From Cupriavidus taiwanensis (lineage in GTDB: Bacteria; Pseudomonadota; Gammaproteobacteria; Burkholderiales; Burkholderiaceae): 64,000 nucleotides of DNA. Numbering within the stretch: position 1 is the first letter of the stretch; each line of letters starts with the position of its first letter. The translations under genes were made by a program, and so were the position numbers. Shown piece after piece: positions 48,483 through 57,820 of this stretch. Below the pieces are notes generated by a model. The model did no database searches. It was given only the letters and a program-made list of their open reading frames with translations, and had not been told where the DNA came from. The stretch covers positions 428,207-492,206 of the forward strand of contig NZ_LT976853.1 in the NCBI RefSeq assembly GCF_900249755.1, read 5' to 3'.

Positions 48483-49808
48483 GTGGCGGCAAAAGAGCGG
48501 CAGGAGCGGCAGGAGCGGCAGGAACGGGCAGGGCTGCAGGCGGCAACGCCTGCCACCACGGCGGAGTCCGCCGGCAACGGCGAGTCGCTGGCCGAGCGCG
48601 GCGCGCAGGTGCGGCCGCGCAAGCCGGTGCGCCAGGCCGCCAAGGCGCCCGACCGGCCCGCGCACGAGGCCTACGCGGTGCGAGCGCTGGTGCTGCAGGG
48701 CGGCGGCGCGCTCGGCGCCTACCAGGCCGGCGTGTACCAGGGCCTGGCCGACGGCGGCATCTCGCCCAACTGGGTCGCCGGCATTTCGATCGGGGCGCTG
48801 AACGCGGCCATCATCGCCGGCAATCCGCCGCAGCGCCGGGTGGAGCAGCTGCGCGCGTTCTGGGAATACATCTGCGCGCAGCCGTGGCTGCCCAGCCTGT
48901 CCTACACCTGGTTCGCCGATGAAGCGGCAAGCTGGCCCGAGCCGATGCGGATCTGGTTCGACGGCCTGCACGCGGCGCGCGCCATGCTGGAGGGGCAGCG
49001 CGGCTTCTTCCAGCCGCGCAGCTGGGCGGCGCTGATGTCGCGCTACTCGGACCCGACCCATGCCAGCTTCTACGACACCTCGCCGCTGAAGACCACGCTG
49101 GAGCGCTTTGCCGACTTCGACCTGATCAACCATCGCCCCGACCTGATGCGGGTCTCGGTGGGCGCGGTCAATGTGCGCACCGGCAATTTCGCCTACTTCG
49201 ACAATACCCGCGACAAGCTCTGCCCCGAGCATTTCATGGCCTCGGGCGCGCTGCCGCCGGGCTTTCCGGCGGTGGAGATCGATGGCGAATACTACTGGGA
49301 CGGCGGGCTGGTCTCGAACACGCCGCTGGCCGAAGTGCTGACCGCGCAGCCGCGGCGCGACGCGCTGATCTTCCAGGTGGACCTGTGGAGCGCGCGCGGC
49401 AAGCTGCCGCACGACCTGATCGACGTGGCCGAGCGCCAGAAGGACATCCAGTATTCCAGCCGCACCCGGGCCATCACCGACTACATGCGCGAGCAGCAGA
49501 ACCTGCGCCGCATGCTCAACGAGGTGATGGCGCTGGTGCCGCAGTCAAAGCGCAACCACGAGTGGTACCGCCGCGCCGCGGAGCAGTCGTGCGATGCGCG
49601 CCGCAACGTGATCCAGCTGATCTACCGCGACAAGTCGTTCGAGAACCTGGCCAAGGACTACCAGTTCGGCCCGCTGACCATGCACGAGCACTGGACCAGC
49701 GGGCTCGAGGATATCCGCCAGACGCTGCGCCATCCGCAATGGCTGGCGATGCCCAGCCGCGAGCAGCCGTTCGTCACGCACGACGTGCATCGCGGCAACG
49801 GCGGCTGA
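48483..49808 (+). CDS. Patatin-like phospholipase with DUF3734-type C-terminal region
   Basis: 441 residues from GTG 48483. The first ~55 residues are charged and low-complexity, opening with repeated R-Q-E units coded by near-identical 9-base repeats. The patatin domain has G-G-G-A-L-G-A-Y-Q-A-G (oxyanion), nucleophile S102 in G-I-S-I-G-A and catalytic D273 in W-D-G-G-L. The C-terminal ~150 residues resemble DUF3734, common in polyhydroxyalkanoate-forming betaproteobacteria. Likely a lipid acyl hydrolase; no signal peptide. Substrate unknown. Confidence 0.87.
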   Translation: MAAKERQERQERQERAGLQAATPATTAESAGNGESLAERGAQVRPRKPVRQAAKAPDRPAHEAYAVRALVLQGGGALGAYQAGVYQGLADGGISPNWVAGISIGALNAAIIAGNPPQRRVEQLRAFWEYICAQPWLPSLSYTWFADEAASWPEPMRIWFDGLHAARAMLEGQRGFFQPRSWAALMSRYSDPTHASFYDTSPLKTTLERFADFDLINHRPDLMRVSVGAVNVRTGNFAYFDNTRDKLCPEHFMASGALPPGFPAVEIDGEYYWDGGLVSNTPLAEVLTAQPRRDALIFQVDLWSARGKLPHDLIDVAERQKDIQYSSRTRAITDYMREQQNLRRMLNEVMALVPQSKRNHEWYRRAAEQSCDARRNVIQLIYRDKSFENLAKDYQFGPLTMHEHWTSGLEDIRQTLRHPQWLAMPSREQPFVTHDVHRGNGG

Positions 49809-49830
49809 GCGCGTCAGGCGCACGCCGGGC

Positions 49831-50640
49831 TCAGTCGATCTTGATCTTGGCCAGTTCCGGACGCGCCGGCGGATACGCCGGCTTCAGGTCGGCGAAGACC
49901 CGGGTCATGATCTCGGCCACCATCAGGTTGCGGTGCGTCTTGGAATCGGCCGGCACCACGTACCAGGGGCAGTCGGGCGTGCTGGTGGCCATGATGGCGG
50001 CCTCGTAGGCGTCCATGTAGGCCTTCCAGTGCTTGCGTTCGGCCAGGTCCTGGGTGTCGAATTTCCAGTGCTTTTCAGGGTCCGCCAGGCGCGCCTCGAG
50101 CCGCGACTTCTGCTCGTCGCGCGAAATATGCAGGAAGCACTTGACGATGGTGGTGCCGGTCTCGGTCAGCATCGACTCGAATTCGCGGATCTGGCGCAGG
50201 CGCCGCTCGCATTCGGCGGCGTCGATGCGGTGGTGCACGCGCGTGACCAGCACGTCTTCGTAGTGGCTGCGGTTGAACACCACGATCTCGCCCGACTTGG
50301 GCACCTGCAGGTGGATGCGCCACAGGAAATCGCGCGCCAGCTCCTCGGGCGTCGGCGCCTTGAAGCCGACCACGCGGATGCCGAGCGGGTCGAAGCTGCG
50401 GAATACGCCGCGCACGGTGCCGTCCTTGCCGCTGGTATCCATGCCCTGCAGCACCACCAGCAGCTTGCGGCGGTGCTCGGCATAGAAGATGTCCTGCTGC
50501 GCATCGAGCGCGTTGCTCAGCTCGATGATGCGGGCCAGGTCTTCTTCCTTGTTGCCGCACGACAGCGGCTTGCTGCCCGGGTCGAAGTCGGCAAGGCGGA
50601 ACCGCTTGCCCGAGGAGATGCGGAAATCGTCCAGCGGCAT
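49831..50640 (-). CDS. Polyphosphate kinase 2, class III-like
   Basis: 269 residues from ATG 50640 (GGAG five bases upstream); an extended frame to 50703 is less likely. Uses polyphosphate to phosphorylate nucleotides. Walker A is G66-M-D-T-S-G-K-D-G, Walker B V-V-F-N-R-S-H-Y-E-D-V-L-V-T-R-V-H. The Y-E-D-V-L-V form and single-domain length point to class III, which can act on AMP and ADP. Lid residues R-K-H-W-K-A-Y follow. Confidence 0.9.
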   Translation of the reverse strand: MPLDDFRISSGKRFRLADFDPGSKPLSCGNKEEDLARIIELSNALDAQQDIFYAEHRRKLLVVLQGMDTSGKDGTVRGVFRSFDPLGIRVVGFKAPTPEELARDFLWRIHLQVPKSGEIVVFNRSHYEDVLVTRVHHRIDAAECERRLRQIREFESMLTETGTTIVKCFLHISRDEQKSRLEARLADPEKHWKFDTQDLAERKHWKAYMDAYEAAIMATSTPDCPWYVVPADSKTHRNLMVAEIMTRVFADLKPAYPPARPELAKIKID

Positions 50641-50738
50641 GGGCGCTCCATTCGCGATGATCTGCGGGGTCAGGGAATCGGGCGCCCCGGCACTGCGCTG
50701 CACGGCGGGATGAGGACAGGGGCGCGCAGCCCCTATGG

Positions 50739-51605
50739 TCAGGCCGGCAGGGCCGCCAGGTCAATGCTGCCTTCGAACACGGTGGTGGCCGGGCCGGTCA
50801 TGCGCACCGGTCCGGCGCCGCCGTCCCAGGCAATGGTCAGCTCGCCGCCATGGGTCTGGACCCGCACCGGCGAATCCAGCAGGCCGCGCCGGATGCCGGC
50901 CACCACCGCGGCGCAGGCGCCGGTGCCGCAGGCCAGGGTCTCGCCGGCGCCGCGCTCGTAGACGCGCAGGCGGATGGCATGGCGGTCCTTGACCTGCATG
51001 AAGCCGGCGTTGACGCGGTTCGGGAAGGCCGGGTGGTGCTCGATCACCGGGCCGTCCTGCAGCACCGGGAAGTTCTCCACGTCGTCCACCACCTGCACCG
51101 CATGCGGGTTGCCCATCGATACCGCCGAGATCCATTCGGTGCGGCCGTTGACCTCGAGGCCGTACAGCGTGTCGGCGCCTTCGGCCTGCGTCGGCAGGCC
51201 CTGCGCGCGGAACGGCACGCGCACCGGCTCCAGCTCGGGCGCGCCCATGTCCACCGTGACCTGGCCATCGTCCTGCAGCGTCAGCGTGATCACGCCGTTC
51301 ATCACCTCCACGCGCACCGAACGCTTGTCGGTCATGCCCTGCTCGGTGACGAAGCGCACGAAGCAGCGCGCGCCATTGCCGCAGTGCTCGACCTCGCTGC
51401 CATCGGCATTGACGATGCGGTAGCGGAAGTCGACGTCCGGGCGCGTCGGTTTCTCGACGATCAGGATCTGGTCCGCGCCCACGCCGAAATGCCGGCTGGC
51501 CAGCGCGCGCCACTGCGCCGGGGTCAGGTCGATCTGCTGGTGGATGCCGTCGAGCACGACGAAGTCGTTGCCCGCGCCATGCATCTTGGTGAACTTGAGT
51601 TTCAT
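50739..51605 (-). CDS. dapF: Diaminopimelate epimerase
   Basis: Interconverts LL- and meso-diaminopimelate for lysine and peptidoglycan. 288 residues. Both catalytic Cys are present: C75 in [10 protein letters not shown] and the second in [10 protein letters not shown]. The N-terminus [12 protein letters not shown] is typical. It follows the two acyltransferase genes on the minus strand, 55 bases on, as in an envelope operon. Confidence 0.96.
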   Translation of the reverse strand: MKLKFTKMHGAGNDFVVLDGIHQQIDLTPAQWRALASRHFGVGADQILIVEKPTRPDVDFRYRIVNADGSEVEHCGNGARCFVRFVTEQGMTDKRSVRVEVMNGVITLTLQDDGQVTVDMGAPELEPVRVPFRAQGLPTQAEGADTLYGLEVNGRTEWISAVSMGNPHAVQVVDDVENFPVLQDGPVIEHHPAFPNRVNAGFMQVKDRHAIRLRVYERGAGETLACGTGACAAVVAGIRRGLLDSPVRVQTHGGELTIAWDGGAGPVRMTGPATTVFEGSIDLAALPA

Positions 51606-51660
51606 GGTGAAGATTGTAGCGGCGCGGCGCCGGACCTGCCGGCGCGCTCCTCGGTAGCGC

Positions 51661-52554
51661 TCAGTAGATCTCGGGCTCGCCCGGCAGGCGGTGCTTGAAG
51701 CGCTTGTGCACCCAGTAGTACTCGGGCACGCGCGGGCGGATGCAGTCCTCGAAAAAGGCGTTCATGCGGCGCGTGTCGTCGGTCACGCTGGCGCCCGGGT
51801 AGTGCTCCCAGGGCGGCAGCACGCGCAGCACGTAGCCCTGGTAGTCGGGCAGCATCTCGGTGTAGATCGGCACCACTTTGGCACCGGTCAGGCGCGCCAG
51901 CCGCGATACCGAGGTCAGCGTCAGCGCCTGCACGCCGAAGAACGGCACGAACTCCGAATCGCGCTCGCCGAAGTCCATGTCGGCAATCAGCTGCATCGCC
52001 TCGCCCTTCTTCAGGCAGCGCAGGATGTCGCGCGCGCTGTCGTTGCGCGAAATCATGTTGGCGCCGAAGCGCCCGCGCGCCTGCTTCAGGAAGGCGTCGA
52101 ACAGCGCGTTCTTCTGCTTGGTGTAGAGCGACGCGCCGGAGCGGCCGACATGCTCGCGCAGGTGGATGGTGAGCCGGATCGCGCCGGCTTCCACGCCCGA
52201 CAGGTGCAGCGTCACCAGGATATGCGGGGTGCCGTCCAGCGCGACCAGCCCGGCCTGATCGTCGATCTGCACCCAGCGGCGCATCTGCGCCTCGTTGCCG
52301 GTCCAGAAGATGCCGCGCTCGGCAAAGCTGCGGAACAGGATGCGGAAGCTCTGCCGCGACAGCGCGTCGATCTCGGCCTCGGTCCGGTCCGGGAAGCACA
52401 GGCGCAGGTTGGCCTGCACCACCCGGCGCCGCTCGCTGGGGATGTGGTACAGCAGGCTGCCCAGCGCCTCGCCGAAGCGCGCCACGAACGGATAAGGCAG
52501 TTTGCCCAGCACGGTCAGCAGGCCGATGCCGAGCCAGGTGAACACGCGGCTCAT
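51661..52554 (-). CDS. Lipid A late acyltransferase (LpxL/HtrB family), second gene
   Basis: 297 residues from ATG 52554, which overlaps the upstream stop (ATGA). Membrane-anchored by an N-terminal helix ([11 protein letters not shown]). The H-x4-D/E acyltransferase motif is T-L-H-L-S-G-V-E-A; also Q-L-I-A-D-M-D-F-G and V-P-F-F-G-V-Q-A-L. Adds a secondary acyl chain to Kdo-lipid A at the inner membrane. A duplicate of the gene before it; which is LpxL and which LpxM cannot be told. Confidence 0.9.
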   Translation of the reverse strand: MSRVFTWLGIGLLTVLGKLPYPFVARFGEALGSLLYHIPSERRRVVQANLRLCFPDRTEAEIDALSRQSFRILFRSFAERGIFWTGNEAQMRRWVQIDDQAGLVALDGTPHILVTLHLSGVEAGAIRLTIHLREHVGRSGASLYTKQKNALFDAFLKQARGRFGANMISRNDSARDILRCLKKGEAMQLIADMDFGERDSEFVPFFGVQALTLTSVSRLARLTGAKVVPIYTEMLPDYQGYVLRVLPPWEHYPGASVTDDTRRMNAFFEDCIRPRVPEYYWVHKRFKHRLPGEPEIY

Positions 52555-53456
52555 GAAATCGATTGATCGGTGGCCGGCCCGGTATCGCTGCTTGCGGTGC
52601 CCGGCACATCCGGGGCGCCCGCTCCGGCGGGTTGCTTGTAGCGGTTGTAGGCCCACAGGTACTGGGTCGGGCACAGCCTGACCAGCGCCTCGATGGCCTG
52701 GTTGATGACGGCGGCGGCGGCGGCCGGTTCGTCCGGCAGCATGCCGCCCTGGTTGATCACGCGCAGGTGGCCGCGGTAGCCGGCGCCGCGCGGCAGCCGC
52801 TCGGCGAACACCGCCACCACCGGCGCGCCGGTCAGTTGCTGCAGCCGTTGCACCAGCGCCATGGTGTAGGCGGGCTTGCCGAAGAACGGCGCCCAGTTGC
52901 CTTCGCCGCCGCTGGGCACCTGGTCGGGCAGGATCCCCACCGCCTGGCCGCGCTTGAGCGCCTTCACCAGCATGCGCACGCCGCGCGGCGTGGCTGGCGC
53001 CATGTGCATGTTGGGCCGGGTGCGCATCTTTTCGATCCAGTCGCGCAGCCACGGCTGGTGCGGCGGCTTGAACAGCGCGGTCACCGGGCGGTGCAGCGCG
53101 TGGGATTGCGGCAGGACTTCAAAGCACCCCAGGTGCGGGGTCAGGATGATGATGCCCTTGCCGCGCGCCTGCAGGGTGGCCAGCTCGGGCCACAGGTGGT
53201 CGTCGAAGCCGTACAGCTTCGCGCCGATCCGGCGGCGGCTCCAGAAATAGGGCATCTCGATGATCATGCGCCCGGCCGAACGGGCGGCTTCGTCGATCAT
53301 CGCCTCGGTGGCGTCGGGGAAGGCGAGCCGGAAGTTCTCGCGCAGGCGCTGGCCATAGCGGCCCGGCAGCCGCGCGATCAGCAGGCCCAGCGCGCCACCC
53401 GCGGCCTGCAGCAGCCGCAGCGGAAAACGGGAGATCAGCCAGAATAAAAAAGTCAT
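52551..53456 (-). CDS. Lipid A late acyltransferase (LpxL/HtrB family), first gene
   Basis: 301 residues from ATG 53456; no strong ribosome-binding site is visible, and the longer frame has no clear coding support. N-terminal membrane helix F-L-F-W-L-I-S-R-F-P. Motif I-I-I-L-T-P-H-L-G-C-F-E (His and Glu), V-G-I-L-P-D-Q-V-P and W-A-P-F-F-G-K-P-A. The C-terminal tail after Y-N-R-Y-K is Ala/Pro-rich. With its downstream paralogue and dapF it forms an envelope operon that diverges from metK. Confidence 0.9.
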   Translation of the reverse strand: MTFLFWLISRFPLRLLQAAGGALGLLIARLPGRYGQRLRENFRLAFPDATEAMIDEAARSAGRMIIEMPYFWSRRRIGAKLYGFDDHLWPELATLQARGKGIIILTPHLGCFEVLPQSHALHRPVTALFKPPHQPWLRDWIEKMRTRPNMHMAPATPRGVRMLVKALKRGQAVGILPDQVPSGGEGNWAPFFGKPAYTMALVQRLQQLTGAPVVAVFAERLPRGAGYRGHLRVINQGGMLPDEPAAAAAVINQAIEALVRLCPTQYLWAYNRYKQPAGAGAPDVPGTASSDTGPATDQSIS

Positions 53457-53664
53457 CAGGCGTGGAAAGCAGGTCCAGGCAGGTCCGCCGCGGGTCTGGG
53501 CCGGGATCAGACGGGCTAGCAGGCGTGGGTCCCGATGGCGGTAATTCAATTCCGCGAGCGGCTTGCCGTTATCCGGCAATCGTCTGACGAACACAGCGGG
53601 GAAGGTGTCGTACCGCACCCCTGTGGCGCTGCAACGACGCCTGCAGGCGCGTATAATAGCGTGT
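53457..53664. other. Divergent promoter region of the acyltransferase operon and metK
   Basis: Together with the riboswitch and leader this gap is 335 bases. It holds a consensus -10 TATAAT (53652-53657) for metK, with a weak -35 (CTGCAA at 53629-53634). No promoter for the minus-strand genes was picked out. Confidence 0.65.
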
Positions 53665-53735
53665 ATCGCCGAGTTAACTGACAACTTGCGGGGCGATGCG
53701 GCTCTCACCGGGCTGCCTGAAATACCGCTAAAGCG
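53665..53735 (+). ncRNA. SAM-II-like riboswitch upstream of metK
   Basis: Stem P1 ATCGCC (53665-53670) pairs with GGCGAT (53692-53697) around a 21-base loop GAGTTAACTGAC...CTTGCGG. A short linker of 21 bases with no long inserted hairpin follows. Then comes GAAATACCGCTAAAGCG (53719-53735), matching the 3' pseudoknot block (AAAT..GCTAAAG) of the metX element and the SAM-II consensus. A consensus -10 TATAAT ends 7 bases before the stem, as at metX. The gene product makes SAM, so feedback fits. No intrinsic terminator follows; the metK ribosome-binding site (GGAG, 53779) is 44 bases on, so translation control is more likely. Confidence 0.72.
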
Positions 53736-53791
53736 TCGCCGCCATGAACCGAACAGGCTGGCACGCAATAGCCAACCTGGAGAACAAGTTC

Positions 53792-54955
<1,164 letters not shown>

Positions 54956-54991
54956 GCGCCGCCCAGCGCGCCAGCCGTCCTGGATGGCAAG

Positions 54992-55025
54992 CCCCGCCGG
55001 CCCGCAAGGGCCCGCGGGGTTTTTT
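54992..55025 (+). terminator. Intrinsic terminator of metK
   Basis: CCCCGCCGGCCC-GCAA-GGGCCCGCGGGG (one mismatch) followed by TTTTTT. Confidence 0.92.
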
Positions 55026-55159
55026 GCGCGGGTTTGATCCGGGTCCAGCTGCCGCGTGACGCCGGTGCCACGCCCGGCGCACGGAGTAAAATTCCGCCAC
55101 GCCCTGCCGCCGCCGCGGCGGCCACCTCCAAACACTGGTAACCGTTCCCAGAGGATGCC

Positions 55160-56101
55160 ATGTCCGAAGCGCCTGTCCTTGCCCCGTCGACCACCGCCCG
55201 GCCGCCTGCCGCCGGCCAGCTCGACCTGATCCGCCCGCAGCCTTATACCGAGTGGGCGCCCGAGGTCAGCGCCGAAGCGCGCGCCACGCTGCGCCGCGAA
55301 CTGGAGCAAGGCGCGGTGCTCTACTTCCCCCACCTGAAGTTCCATTTCCAGCCAGGCGAAGAGCGCTTCCTCGACAGCCGCTATTCGGACGGCAAGTCCA
55401 AGAACATCAACCTGCGCGCCGACGACACCGCGGTGCGCGGCGCGCAGGGCACGCCGCAGGACCTGGCCGACCTGTACGCGCTGATCCGCCGCTACGCCGA
55501 CAGCAGCGAGTCGCTGATCCGCACGCTGTTCCCGGAATACATCCCGCACATGACGCGCGCCGGCACCTCGCTGCGCCCCAGCGAGATCGCCGGCCGCCCG
55601 GTCAGCTGGCGCAAGGACGACACCCGCCTGCACGTCGATTCGTTCCCGTCCAACCCGATGCTGGGCAAGCGCCTGTTGCGCGTGTTCCACAATATCGACC
55701 CGGCCGCGCCGCGCGTGTGGCGCGTGGGCGAGCCGTTCGGCGACTTCGCGCAGAAGTTCGTGCCCAGGACCCACGGCATGTGGCCGGGGCAGGCGGCGCT
55801 GATGAAGCTGCTGCATATCACCAAGCGCCGCCGCTCGGAATACGACCACCGCATGCTGCAGCTGCATGACCTGGCCAAGGCCGACCTGGACTACCAGGCC
55901 AACGTGCCGCAGCAGGAATTCCACTTCCCGCCGGGTGCCACCTGGATCGTCTTCAGCGACCAGCTGCTGCACGCTGCCATGCGCGGGCGCGCGATGATGG
56001 AGCAGACCATTTACCTCGCGCCGCAGGCGATTTCAGACCACACCCATTCGCCCGAGGCGGTGCTGTCGCGCATGCTCGGGCGGCCGATGCTGGTGTCGTA
56101 A
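55160..56101 (+). CDS. kdoO: Kdo 3-hydroxylase, Fe(II)/2-oxoglutarate dioxygenase (KdoO-like)
   Basis: 313 residues from ATG 55160 (AGAGGATGCC upstream). Hydroxylates Kdo to Ko in the LPS inner core in Burkholderia-type bacteria. The iron motif H158-x-D160 is in T-R-L-H-V-D-S-F-P-S-N-P, the distal His about residue 271 in Q-L-L-H-A-A-M-R, followed by Arg for 2-oxoglutarate. R-V-F-H-N-I-D-P and P-R-T-H-G-M-W-P are family segments. Its location near two lipid A acyltransferases supports an LPS role. Family recognised from memory. Confidence 0.85.
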   Translation: MSEAPVLAPSTTARPPAAGQLDLIRPQPYTEWAPEVSAEARATLRRELEQGAVLYFPHLKFHFQPGEERFLDSRYSDGKSKNINLRADDTAVRGAQGTPQDLADLYALIRRYADSSESLIRTLFPEYIPHMTRAGTSLRPSEIAGRPVSWRKDDTRLHVDSFPSNPMLGKRLLRVFHNIDPAAPRVWRVGEPFGDFAQKFVPRTHGMWPGQAALMKLLHITKRRRSEYDHRMLQLHDLAKADLDYQANVPQQEFHFPPGATWIVFSDQLLHAAMRGRAMMEQTIYLAPQAISDHTHSPEAVLSRMLGRPMLVS

Positions 56102-56125
56102 GCGCAGGCCTGCGCCAGGCTACGT

Positions 56126-57529
56126 TCAGCGCAGCAACAGGCGCAGCATGGTGTCGAAGGTCTTGCCGTAAGGCGGCTTGAGCAGGCCGGCGCCATTCAG
56201 GCTGGCCTGCTGGAACACCGGCTTCACCTTCGAGAAGGTATCGAAGCCCGCCTGCCCGTGATACGCGCCCATGCCGCTGGCGCCGACGCCGCCGAACGGC
56301 AGGCCGTCCTGGGCGATATGGAACAGGGTGTCGTTGACGGTCACGCCGCCGGCGACAGTCTGCCTCATCACATGGCCGATGGCGCCGCGGTCGCGCTCGA
56401 ACACATACAGCGCCAGCGGGCGCGGGCGCGCGTTGATGTAGTCCACGGCTTCGTCGAGCGTGCGGTAGGTCACCACCGGCAGCACCGGCCCGAAGATTTC
56501 CTCGCGCATCGCGGTCACGCCTTCGGGCACGTCCAGCAGCAGCACCGGCGGCAGGCGCCGCGCCTGCGCGTCCGGCTGCGCATCGGATAGCGGCACTACT
56601 GTCGCGCCCTGGGCCGCGGCCTCGTCGACCAGCCCGGCCAGCCGCGCGAAATGCCGCGGGCTGATGATGCTGGTGTAGTCGGCATTGCGCGCCAGGTCGG
56701 GATAGAGCCGGCGTACGCAGCGGCGCGCCGCCTCCACCAGTTGCCCGCGCAGGTCCTCCGGCACCAGCACATAGTCCGGCGCGATGCAGGTCTGCCCCGC
56801 GTTCATCAGCTTGCCCACCAGGATGCGCTCCACCGCGCGCTCCAGCTCGGCGCCGGCGCCGATGATGGCGGGCGACTTGCCGCCCAGCTCCAGCGTCACC
56901 GGGGTCAGGTTGGCGGCAGCCGCGCGCATCACATGGTGGCCGACCGCGGTCGACCCCGTGAACAGCAGGTGGTCGAACGGCAGCGCGGTGAAGGCGCTGG
57001 CCACTTCGGCATCGCCGTTGATCACCACGATCTCGTCCGGGGCGAAGTGCTGCGGCACCAGCTGCGCGAACAGCGCCGCGAAGCGCGGCGTGTATTCCGA
57101 CAACTTCACCATGGCGCGGTTGCCGGCCGCCAGCGCGCCGGCCAGCGGCCCGACGGTCAGGTACAGCGGATAGTTCCACGGCACCACGATGCCCACCACG
57201 CCGAGCGGCTGCGGCACCAGGCGCGAGCGCCCGGGGCGGAACCAGAACCCGGTCGGCGCGCGCCGCACGCGCATCCAGCGCTTGCCGTGGCGCAGCGCGT
57301 CGTCGATGCCGGCGAGGCTGGGGAATACCTCCAGCAGCGCGGTTTCCTGGCGCGGACGGTTGGTGAAATCGGCGTGGATCGCGGCGGCGATTTCGGCCTG
57401 GTTTTCGGTCACCAGGCGCCGCAGGCGCTGCAGGCGGTCGGCACGCACGGTCCACGCGGGCAGCTGGTCGCGCCGCGAAGCGGCATGCATCGCACCGAAG
57501 ACGGACGACAGGTCGGGCACTTCTCGCAT
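56126..57529 (-). CDS. Aldehyde dehydrogenase, coniferyl-aldehyde dehydrogenase-like
   Basis: 467 residues from ATG 57529 (GGAG seven bases upstream). Class 3-like ALDH: V-V-P-W-N-Y-P-L-Y-L-T, F-T-G-S-T-A-V-G (NAD fold), T-L-E-L-G-G-K-S-P (Glu), N-A-G-Q-T-C-I-A-P-D-Y (catalytic Cys), and E-E-I-F-G-P-V-L-P. The D-Y-V-L-V and late G-M-G-A-Y-H-G segments resemble coniferyl aldehyde dehydrogenases and fatty aldehyde dehydrogenases. Divergent from a GMC oxidoreductase, which may make its aldehyde substrate. Confidence 0.88.
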   Translation of the reverse strand: MREVPDLSSVFGAMHAASRRDQLPAWTVRADRLQRLRRLVTENQAEIAAAIHADFTNRPRQETALLEVFPSLAGIDDALRHGKRWMRVRRAPTGFWFRPGRSRLVPQPLGVVGIVVPWNYPLYLTVGPLAGALAAGNRAMVKLSEYTPRFAALFAQLVPQHFAPDEIVVINGDAEVASAFTALPFDHLLFTGSTAVGHHVMRAAAANLTPVTLELGGKSPAIIGAGAELERAVERILVGKLMNAGQTCIAPDYVLVPEDLRGQLVEAARRCVRRLYPDLARNADYTSIISPRHFARLAGLVDEAAAQGATVVPLSDAQPDAQARRLPPVLLLDVPEGVTAMREEIFGPVLPVVTYRTLDEAVDYINARPRPLALYVFERDRGAIGHVMRQTVAGGVTVNDTLFHIAQDGLPFGGVGASGMGAYHGQAGFDTFSKVKPVFQQASLNGAGLLKPPYGKTFDTMLRLLLR

Positions 57530-57820
57530 GGCTGCGCTCCTGGGTTTGCGCGCACATTGGCGCACCATCGCGCACGATAAGTCAGCGCGCCGGCCAACAC
57601 AATGGAAGCCTGCCACCAGGTGGCCAATTCAAACGCCCGTCCGCCGCGCGCGGCTTTCGTTGCCGCGACCCCTGTCGGACACCATCAGCGCTTCTCCGGC
57701 CGCCAAGCCAGCGCCTACACTGAATCTCACGGCTTGCCATCCGCTGGACGGACAGGGCGCGCGCGCCGGCGCAGCCCGGCTCACGCATGCGCGCCGCCTG
57801 CGGAATCGCGGGGGAGACAG

